From positions 1 through 6,262 of the forward strand of contig CAKRWK010000072.1 of assembly GCA_934417455.1 (NCBI GenBank): a DNA stretch of 6,262 bases. Direction: 5' to 3'. Numbering within the stretch: position 1 is the stretch's first letter; every line of letters begins with the position of its first letter. The notes beneath the pieces are model-generated. The model was given only the letters and a program-made list of their open reading frames with translations, had not been told where the DNA came from and made no database searches. Source of the stretch: an uncultured Eubacteriales bacterium (GTDB lineage Bacteria; Bacillota; Clostridia; Oscillospirales; CAG-272). The position numbers were made by a program, and so were the translations under genes. Below, in pieces: positions 1 through 3,841 of this stretch.

Positions 1-210
1 GACCATGATTTTGCGTGCCATTTCTTCACTGATGGCCACGCGGGACTCCTTGACGTTGACAATGACGTTTCCGCCGAGCGTATTGATGATGGTGACGCTT
101 CCGCCGACGACAAACCCCAGGTTCTCCAGATGCTTCTTGACTTCCGGGCTTCCGCCGACCTTTTTGATCGTGTTTTCTTCACCGGCTTCAGCAAGTGCTA
201 ACGGCATCAT
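1..210 (-). CDS. feoA: FeoA-type ferrous iron transport accessory protein (3' end outside window)
   Basis: FeoA is a small cytosolic SH3-like protein that works with the FeoB membrane GTPase in Fe(II) uptake. Seventy codons are visible, starting MMPLALAEAGEE and ending MARKIMV at the window edge. The family normally has about 70-80 residues, so only the last few can be missing. Typical Firmicutes FeoA signatures are present: the start MPLxxAxxGE, the LENLGFVVGG stretch near residues 30-39, then LGGNVIVNVKESRVAIS, the beta-barrel core. The first of two adjacent ATGs (208-210) is preferred. The SD sequence AAAGGAG at 223-229 lies 12 nt from it and 15 nt from the second ATG. The gene has its own strong promoter (368-396), a leader of about 150 nt, and two TTAG-N6-CTAA operator-like sites, which point to metal-dependent repression. 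A second feoA and feoB would be expected beyond the left edge but are not seen here. The family call is from motif recognition only. Confidence 0.9.
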   Translation of the reverse strand, partial: MMPLALAEAGEENTIKKVGGSPEVKKHLENLGFVVGGSVTIINTLGGNVIVNVKESRVAISEEMARKIMV

Positions 211-243
211 TGCGGATCCACGCTCCTTTGGGATGAAATGGGA

Positions 244-257
244 TTAGTAACAACTAA
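244..257. promoter_or_regulatory. TTAG-N6-CTAA palindrome in the feoA leader (putative metalloregulator site 2)
   Basis: TTAGTAACAACTAA has perfect 5-bp arms (TTAGT/ACTAA) around a 4-nt centre. It lies 34 nt upstream of the feoA ATG and about 100 nt downstream of the predicted transcription start. It could act as a roadblock, an auxiliary site, or an operator for an unseen second promoter. The same architecture occurs at 345-358 and 3782-3795. It matches the TTAG-N6-CTAA core of the DtxR box (TTAGGTTAGCCTAA). The regulator itself is not in the window. Confidence 0.55.
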
Positions 258-292
258 CTATGTGTCCGAAAAAATGGTTTGCTTTGACCAAT

Positions 293-341
293 CAGAGCCG
301 CCATACAAAGCCCGGAAAGCCCGGTTTCAGAATGGACTCTG
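293..341 (-). other. Possible stem-loop in the feoA 5' leader
   Basis: In the minus-strand RNA, CAGAG (341-337) can pair with CTCTG (297-293), CCAT (335-332) with ATGG (304-301), and CCGG (324-321) with CCGG (315-312). The result is a nested hairpin of about 49 nt with small internal loops. The inner part contains a tandem 9-mer, AAAGCCCGG, at 307-315 and 316-324 (plus-strand sense). The stems are short and interrupted, and no known riboswitch is recognised. It may simply be chance complementarity within an untranslated leader of about 150 nt. Confidence 0.25.
307..324. repeat. Tandem 9-bp repeat (AAAGCCCGG x2)
   Basis: Two exact adjacent copies of AAAGCCCGG lie at 307-315 and 316-324, inside the feoA leader. 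They form the inner part of the possible stem-loop described for 293-341. No function is assigned. Confidence 0.6.
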
Positions 342-344
342 CGA

Positions 345-358
345 TTAGTTACCGCTAA
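345..358. promoter_or_regulatory. TTAG-N6-CTAA palindrome at the feoA start site (putative metalloregulator site 1)
   Basis: TTAGTTACCGCTAA lies directly downstream of the feoA -10 box (368-373) and covers about +4 to +17 of the predicted transcript. That is a classic repressor position. The outer 4-bp arms are perfect and the fifth pair is mismatched. On the plus strand it continues as CTAACC; the ZIP site read on its other strand, TTAGCATACGCTAACC, shares that tail. DtxR/IdeR/MntR-type iron or manganese repressors bind comparable sequences, but the identity of the regulator is inferred. Confidence 0.65.
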
Positions 359-367
359 CCGAGACAT

Positions 368-396
368 ATGATACACCCGCTTGATTCGTTTGTCAA
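368..396 (-). promoter_or_regulatory. Sigma-70 type promoter of feoA
   Basis: On the minus strand, TTGACA (396-391) is followed by a 17-nt spacer and TATCAT (373-368). The -35 is a perfect consensus and the -10 matches five of six bases. Transcription is predicted to start near 361, about 150 nt upstream of the feoA ATG. An operator-like palindrome sits immediately downstream. The -35 overlaps the stop codon of the doubtful ORF at 393-608. Confidence 0.85.
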
Positions 397-608
397 GGGG
401 GAAAAGCAAAAAATGTGTAAAAGAGAAGAGTGAAAAGAGTGAAGAGTGAGAAAGACGGGAAAGCGAACGTGCAAAAACGAAGAAAACCGAAATAGCGACA
501 ACGAAATAGTATAAAGGATGAAGAGGCGAGCACCCCGCCCTTCACCGTCTGTTTTCTGTTTTCGTAAGCAAGGGATATTTCCTCACGCGCACCTGTCCGG
601 GTTTCCAT
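393..608 (-). CDS. Doubtful 71-codon ORF, no recognised family
   Basis: I do not recognise this product. For it: the ATG (606-608) is preceded by GGAGG (616-620) at 7-nt spacing, by a -10-like TATACT (643-648), and by a 15-bp palindrome at the expected start site. Against it: the C-terminal half is an aromatic, Phe-rich stretch (for example FTLFTLLFYTFFAFPP) that simply reflects a pyrimidine tract on the coding strand. ATA and CTA codons appear that the GC-rich neighbours avoid, and the stop lies inside the feoA -35 box. It could be a small membrane peptide, a decayed gene start that kept its expression signals, or noncoding DNA. The rest of the gene-poor stretch from 211 to 729 holds the regulatory sites and repeats listed separately and no other credible ORF. 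Confidence 0.2.
   Translation of the reverse strand: METRTGAREEISLAYENRKQTVKGGVLASSSFILFRCRYFGFLRFCTFAFPSFSLFTLFTLLFYTFFAFPP
426..449. repeat. AAGAGTGA short repeats in a purine-rich tract
   Basis: AAGAGTGA occurs at 426-433, 435-442 and 442-449 (periods 9 and 7). The repeats sit inside a strongly purine-biased plus strand that runs from about 397 to 525. The tract lies just upstream of the feoA -35 box on the feoA strand. It may be slippage-generated spacer DNA. No function is evident. Confidence 0.6.
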
Positions 609-624
609 AAACCATCCTCCGTTT

Positions 625-639
625 TTTCGTAGTACGAAA
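625..639. promoter_or_regulatory. Perfect 15-bp palindrome, operator candidate
   Basis: TTTCGTAGTACGAAA has 7-bp perfect arms around a single central base. It lies just downstream of a TATACT element (643-648) on the minus strand, so it would cover the predicted start site near 636. A one-base loop makes an RNA hairpin unlikely, so a dimeric DNA-binding repressor is the more natural reading. The regulator is unknown. It does not match the TTAG-N6-CTAA sites. Confidence 0.45.
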
Positions 640-642
640 GAC

Positions 643-673
643 AGTATACCCCGCCTTGTTAAACGGCAGTTAA
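643..673 (-). promoter_or_regulatory. Possible promoter upstream of the 71-codon ORF
   Basis: The -10 TATACT (648-643) is good, but the best -35, TTAACT (673-668), is 19 nt away, longer than ideal. Predicted start is near 636, inside the palindrome at 625-639. It points at the doubtful ORF 393-608 and possibly reads through to feoA. Confidence 0.4.
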
Positions 674-692
674 AGACGAAGTTTAATACGGT

Positions 693-722
693 AAAAAAAG
701 AACGGCATGTTACCGTTCTTTT
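693..722 (-). terminator. Intrinsic terminator after the aldo/keto reductase - ECF - DUF1893 operon
   Basis: A perfect 10-bp inverted repeat has AAAAGAACGG at 696-705 and CCGTTCTTTT at 713-722, with a 7-nt loop. Read on the minus strand, the stem ends in a run of seven T (699-693). The hairpin begins 7 nt after the stop codon of the DUF1893 gene (730-732), so it ends the three-gene transcript. Confidence 0.9.
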
Positions 723-729
723 GATGATA

Positions 730-1152
730 TCAGGTCCTGTCGGCGGACAAGTCTTTCACGACCGTCTTAAGCAGGCGGTAGCCTTCCTCGGGGTCGTCCG
801 TTCCCGCGACGGCGGTCTCCATCGGGCAGACGCCCGTTTTATCCCGATTGGCAATGAATTTCGTCAGGTGACTGTACCGCACGTGCGCGCCGCGCGCTTT
901 CAGATAGACGAGGGCGCCCTCGGAGAGGTTGCGAGCATAGACTTCCCGGATGCCGGCTTTGAGAAACAGCATGGCGGCGGCGCGGCCGACAACGGTGTCC
1001 GCCACGGCGTAACCGGTAAAGTCGCGTCCTTCGGCAAGATAGGCCATCATGGGGGCAATGCCGTGACGGTCGTCCACAAGGACTGTTTCGTCTTTGCACA
1101 GGACAAGGGTATGGCCGGGCAGAGTGGCCATGGCGCGGGAAAGTTGATTCAT
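730..1152 (-). CDS. DUF1893 family protein (deaminase-like fold)
   Basis: This 140-residue cytosolic protein matches the DUF1893 pattern: LVLCKDETVLVDDRHGIAPM near residues 16-35, DFTGYAVADTVVGRAAA near 44-60, then VYARNLSEGAL, and the family signature NRDKTGVCPMETAV at 102-115. The Thermotoga maritima member (TM1506), as I recall, has a fold like cytidine deaminases. The classical zinc motifs (H/C-x-E and PCxxC) are not evident here: the helix position usually holding HAE reads VGRAAA, and the only nearby cysteine is in CPME. Catalytic deamination should therefore not be assumed; ligand binding or another chemistry is possible. The ATG has an AAAGGAA SD about 10 nt upstream. It is the last gene of an operon, 40 nt after the ECF S component and directly before a strong terminator. 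Family assignment is confident; function is unknown. Confidence 0.88.
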   Translation of the reverse strand: MNQLSRAMATLPGHTLVLCKDETVLVDDRHGIAPMMAYLAEGRDFTGYAVADTVVGRAAAMLFLKAGIREVYARNLSEGALVYLKARGAHVRYSHLTKFIANRDKTGVCPMETAVAGTDDPEEGYRLLKTVVKDLSADRT

Positions 1153-1192
1153 TTTGACTCTGTTCCTTTCGTAGGAGAAAATATTTGACGAA

Positions 1193-1762
1193 TTACCGAC
1201 GAATGCGGTGTCCGAGTGTCAGCACAAGGGACGGTACGGCCACGGTCATGACGAGCAGACCCGGCCAGCCGGCGAGAATCTGACGGAAGACGGCAGCGGT
1301 CGTCAAAGATGTGACGGATGAGAAAAGGAAAACGAGAAGAAGGAAACTTCCCCTTGCGATAAGTGCAGCCACGGGGAAGGTAACGAACGCGACCCACCAT
1401 CTGCGCACGGACACGTCCGAGAAAAGCCCGCAAACGACGGCAAAGACGGCAAGTGCCGCCATCATGAACGGCAGGCGTTCGGCCGTCGGCATGGCGGTTC
1501 CGGAAACGGAAGTGACAAGATAACTTGTCAAAGGCGACAAAATTCCGACAGCCGCGCCCCATTTGGTACCGAGCAGGCAGGCACCGAGAACAACGGGCAG
1601 ATACATCGGCAGGAAGACAACGCCGCCACCTGCGCCGAAGGCGAGGTGCACGAGCATGGGCAACGTGACCGCCGCGGTTATCACGGCAAGCGCGGTCAGC
1701 CCTTTGACAGTGACGCGGCCGCGGGCGGTCACGCATTTTTTCATAAGAATGGCATTGAGCAT
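1193..1762 (-). CDS. ECF transporter S component (substrate unknown)
   Basis: This 189-residue polytopic membrane protein has about six hydrophobic segments (roughly residues 20-42, 46-64, 68-88, 97-116, 122-146, 163-184). The segment GAGGGVVFLPMYLPVVLGACL, followed by GxxVGxxSPLxSYLVT and a LPFMMAALAVFA helix, is typical of S components of energy-coupling factor vitamin transporters in the FolT/PanT-like group. S components capture a vitamin, cofactor precursor or nucleobase and dock on an ECF module of two ATPases and EcfT. No such module is in the window, so this one probably shares a housekeeping module. The first ATG (1760-1762) is chosen because GAGG at 1771-1774 lies 8 nt upstream; Met7 has no SD. 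The gene starts 15 nt after the aldo/keto reductase stop and is followed 40 nt later by DUF1893, so co-transcription is expected. The substrate cannot be read from sequence. Confidence 0.85.
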   Translation of the reverse strand: MLNAILMKKCVTARGRVTVKGLTALAVITAAVTLPMLVHLAFGAGGGVVFLPMYLPVVLGACLLGTKWGAAVGILSPLTSYLVTSVSGTAMPTAERLPFMMAALAVFAVVCGLFSDVSVRRWWVAFVTFPVAALIARGSFLLLVFLFSSVTSLTTAAVFRQILAGWPGLLVMTVAVPSLVLTLGHRIRR

Positions 1763-1777
1763 AGGTATTTCCTCTTT

Positions 1778-2887
1778 TCAGGGTCTTTCAAATTCTTCCG
1801 CGGCATGCCGCAGCAGGGCGCGGACGGGAAGGTGTTGGGGGCAGGCTTTTTCGCACCGGCCGCAACCGATACAGTCAGACGCGCGGCCGTGGGGCGCGCC
1901 GCAGACAACGTTGTACGGCCGACCGTCGCGGTGCATTTTCGCATCGTTGATACAGGCGAAAATATCGGGAATGGGAATGTGTTTCGGGCAACCGTCGGTA
2001 CAGTAGCGGCACCCCGTACAGGCCACGGCCTGCGCCGCGCGGAAGATGCGGCAGACCTCGCGCACCGCGGCATGTTCCCTGTCGTCCAGAGGCCTGAAGT
2101 CGCGCATGGAGGAAATGTTGTCCTCCATCTGCGCCATGTTGCTCATCCCGGAGAGCACCATGAACACACCGCCGCACCCGGCGGCAAAACGGAGCGCATA
2201 GGACGCGGCCGACGCGTCGCCAAGCGACGCGAACACCTCGCCCGCCTCCGCAGGCAGATTGACAAGCGTGCCGCCCTTAACAGGTTCCATGACAATCACG
2301 GGTTTGCCGTGCTTTCTGCAGACGTCGAGGCAAAGGCGGGACTGCACGGCGGGGTCGTCCCAGTCCGCATAATTCAACTGCAACTGCACGGCCTCTATGG
2401 CCGGGTAGGTCGAAAGGATACGGTCGAGAACCTCGGCCGTATCGTGGAACGACAGGCCGACATGGCGGATTTTGCCTTCCTTTTTCAGGTCGAACGCCGT
2501 TTCGTACGCGCGGCAGCGGCGAAATTTCTCAAAATTATCGCGATTTTGCGCGTGCATCAGGTAAAAGTCGAAATACGACACGCCGCAGGCGGCCAACTGG
2601 CTCTCAAAAAACGGACGGATGTCCTCTTCCCTGTTGAAGTACGACGCGGTGAGTTTGTCCGTCAGGAAATACGCATCCCGCGGGTAACGCGATGTCAGTG
2701 CCGCGCGGATGGCGGTTTCGCTCTTGCCGCCGATATAGCCGTGCGCCGTATCGAAATAGTGAAAACCGGCCGCAAGAAAGGCGTCCGTCATGCGGCAGAA
2801 CTCGCCGATGTCCACCTCATTGCCGCGCATCGGCAGACGCATACAGCCGAAACCGAAATTTTCTTTGCATTCGGAAAATACAGACAT
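1778..2887 (-). CDS. Aldo/keto reductase with C-terminal 2[4Fe-4S] ferredoxin domain
   Basis: This 369-residue soluble enzyme has an N-terminal NAD(P)H-type aldo/keto reductase TIM barrel (about 10-265). The catalytic tetrad is visible: Asp46 in YFDTA, Tyr51 in HGY, Lys78 in TDKL and His112 in LMHA. The early FGFGCMRLPM is typical of this clostridial Fe-S subgroup. The C-terminal domain (about 285-355) has two bacterial-ferredoxin cluster motifs: Cys290-293-296-300 followed by Pro, and Cys339-342-345-349 followed by Pro. Reduction of a carbonyl, possibly with ferredoxin-linked electron transfer, is the expected chemistry; the substrate is unknown. An AGAGGGGG SD precedes the ATG at 8-9 nt. 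It is the first gene of an operon with the ECF S component (15-nt gap) and DUF1893. Its promoter (2937-2965) carries a TACA-N2-TGTA operator-like site immediately downstream. Length and all key residues are intact. Confidence 0.96.
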   Translation of the reverse strand: MSVFSECKENFGFGCMRLPMRGNEVDIGEFCRMTDAFLAAGFHYFDTAHGYIGGKSETAIRAALTSRYPRDAYFLTDKLTASYFNREEDIRPFFESQLAACGVSYFDFYLMHAQNRDNFEKFRRCRAYETAFDLKKEGKIRHVGLSFHDTAEVLDRILSTYPAIEAVQLQLNYADWDDPAVQSRLCLDVCRKHGKPVIVMEPVKGGTLVNLPAEAGEVFASLGDASAASYALRFAAGCGGVFMVLSGMSNMAQMEDNISSMRDFRPLDDREHAAVREVCRIFRAAQAVACTGCRYCTDGCPKHIPIPDIFACINDAKMHRDGRPYNVVCGAPHGRASDCIGCGRCEKACPQHLPVRALLRHAAEEFERP

Positions 2888-2911
2888 ATCGCGTCCCCCT
2901 CTTCACTTTTG

Positions 2912-2925
2912 TGTACATGTGTACA
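2912..2925. promoter_or_regulatory. TACA-N2-TGTA operator-like palindrome at the aldo/keto reductase promoter
   Basis: TGTACATGTGTACA contains TACATGTGTA, matching the TACAnnTGTA core bound by CopY, BlaI and MecI repressors. It covers about +6 to +19 of the predicted transcript, 25 nt upstream of the ATG. It is also an exact tandem 8-mer, GTGTACAT at 2911-2918 and 2919-2926. Assignment to that repressor family is inferred from the core; no repressor gene is in the window. Confidence 0.5.
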
Positions 2926-2936
2926 TTGCACTTATA

Positions 2937-2965
2937 AATATACCGCGGAGAAGGAAAAAAATCAA
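2937..2965 (-). promoter_or_regulatory. Sigma-70 type promoter of the aldo/keto reductase operon
   Basis: On the minus strand, TTGATT (2965-2960), a 17-nt spacer and TATATT (2942-2937) form a good promoter. The predicted start is near 2930. It lies in the 97-nt gap between the ZIP gene and the aldo/keto reductase gene, making the latter the first gene of a new transcription unit. Confidence 0.75.
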
Positions 2966-2969
2966 GAGG

Positions 2970-2985
2970 AAAATGTAAACATTTT
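2970..2985. promoter_or_regulatory. A/T-rich palindrome with a cre-like overlap
   Basis: AAAATGTAAACATTTT has perfect 7-bp arms around AA and ends on the first base of the ZIP stop codon. Two readings are possible. One is a weak hairpin behind the ZIP gene, with no immediate T-run. The other is a protein-binding site about 40-55 nt upstream of the aldo/keto reductase start site. The overlapping 2974-2987, TGTAAACATTTTCA, matches the CcpA cre pattern TGWAANCGNTNWCA except for one base of the central CG. Confidence 0.35.
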
Positions 2986-3764
2986 CATCCGAGGGCAACG
3001 TCGAGTGCCATCATGAGGCAAAAACCGAGGGAAAAGAACACCGTTCCGATATTGGAATGCCGGCCGGCGGACATTTCGGGAATCAACTCTTCCACGACCA
3101 CATACATCATGGCACCGGCGGCAAAGCCGAGCAGATACGGCAGTGCCGGCAGAATCAGTCCCGACAGGAAAATCGTCAGCGCGGCGCCGACCGGTTCGAC
3201 AATGCCGGAGAGCACGCCGTCAAGAAACGCGCGGGGACGGCTCTTTCCCTCCGCGCGCAGCGGCATGGAAATAATGGCACCCTCGGGAAAATTCTGTATC
3301 GCGATACCGAGCGAGAGCGACAGGGCGGCCGCGGCCGTAATGTCTCCCCCGCCGGCCAGAAAACCGGCGTACACCACGCCGACGGCCATCCCCTCGGGAA
3401 TGTTATGTAACGTGACGGCCAGCACCATCATAGCCGAACGGCCGAGACTGCTCTTCGGTCCTTCCTCCGTATCGCTGTGCCGGTGCAGGTGCGGAATCAC
3501 GCGGTCGAGAACGAGAAGAAACAGCACGCCGAGCAGAAATCCGACCACGGCCGGGACGAAGGTAAAATGCCCCATCCCAGCCGACTGCTCCATCGCCGGA
3601 ATCAGAAGACTCCACACCGATGCCGCCACCATCACGCCCGACGCGAAACCACCGAGAGCGCGCTGCACCCCGTCGCCGAGCGAACGCCGCATAAACAACG
3701 CCGTGGCGGCGCCGAAAGTCGTGCCGAGAAACGGTATCAACAGTCCAATCCATACCTGTGTCAT
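2985..3764 (-). CDS. ZIP family divalent metal transporter (GufA-like)
   Basis: ZIP transporters move Zn(II), Fe(II) or Mn(II) into the cytoplasm. This 259-residue inner-membrane protein has about eight hydrophobic segments. The binuclear metal site is intact: HNIPEG (His120, Asn121, Glu124) in the fourth helix and QNFPEG (Gln157, Asn158, Glu161) in the fifth, followed by Glu190 in GIVEP and the Glu225-Glu226 pair. A short His-rich loop, PHLHRHSD at 91-98, lies between helices 3 and 4, the usual variable metal-binding loop. The length fits the bacterial GufA-like group. The ATG is preceded by GTGAGGA at about 6-9 nt. It lies alone between the GGDEF-EAL gene and the aldo/keto reductase operon. 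The TTAG-N6-CTAA palindrome 18-31 nt upstream matches those at feoA, suggesting iron or manganese rather than purely zinc control. The metal cannot be fixed from sequence. Confidence 0.95.
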   Translation of the reverse strand: MTQVWIGLLIPFLGTTFGAATALFMRRSLGDGVQRALGGFASGVMVAASVWSLLIPAMEQSAGMGHFTFVPAVVGFLLGVLFLLVLDRVIPHLHRHSDTEEGPKSSLGRSAMMVLAVTLHNIPEGMAVGVVYAGFLAGGGDITAAAALSLSLGIAIQNFPEGAIISMPLRAEGKSRPRAFLDGVLSGIVEPVGAALTIFLSGLILPALPYLLGFAAGAMMYVVVEELIPEMSAGRHSNIGTVFFSLGFCLMMALDVALG

Positions 3765-3781
3765 AAAAAATCCTCACATGG

Positions 3782-3795
3782 TTAGCGTATGCTAA
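3782..3795. promoter_or_regulatory. TTAG-N6-CTAA palindrome upstream of the ZIP gene
   Basis: TTAGCGTATGCTAA has perfect 5-bp arms (TTAGC/GCTAA) around GTAT. It sits 18-31 nt upstream of the ZIP ATG, where the promoter or start site is expected. A weak TTGTTC-N17-AAAATT pair (3822-3817 and 3799-3794) overlaps it. The same pattern occurs twice at feoA, so a shared DtxR/MntR-type regulator is likely. Confidence 0.65.
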
Positions 3796-3810
3796 TTTTG
3801 GTTTCGCGCA

Positions 3811-3835
3811 AAGCGGGAACAAAAACTTCCCGCCT
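3811..3835 (-). terminator. Probable terminator of the GGDEF-EAL gene
   Basis: GCGGGAA at 3813-3819 and TTCCCGC at 3827-3833 form a 7-bp stem with a 7-nt loop. A G-U and an A-U pair extend it to 3811/3835. On the minus strand it follows the GGDEF-EAL stop codon (3842-3844) by 6 nt. The T-run after it is short (TTTG), so termination may be partial, and some readthrough into the ZIP gene is possible. Confidence 0.6.
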
Positions 3836-3841
3836 GCATGC

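Noticed and set aside
205..207. Second ATG as the feoA start
   Set aside because: It is in the same frame but lies 15 nt from the SD; the first ATG at 208-210 is closer to good spacing.
5..247. Plus-strand frame of 80 codons at the left edge
   Set aside because: It is antisense to feoA and has no SD; the minus strand reads a clear FeoA sequence.
426..449. CRISPR-like or transposon-end repeat
   Set aside because: The units are only 8 bp, with no spacers of constant length, no long inverted repeats and no transposase or cas gene nearby.
625..639. Palindrome read as a transcription terminator
   Set aside because: A single-base centre leaves no loop for an RNA hairpin, and no T-run follows on either strand at the right place for a neighbouring gene.
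1646..3016. Long plus-strand frame of 456 codons opposite the aldo/keto reductase gene
   Set aside because: It is antisense to a gene with complete catalytic and Fe-S motifs, has no recognisable domain, and arises from GC-rich third positions of the real gene.
3013..3795. Plus-strand frame of 260 codons covering the ZIP gene
   Set aside because: It is Pro/Arg/Ser-rich shadow translation of the ZIP gene, which has intact HNIPEG and QNFPEG motifs on the other strand.
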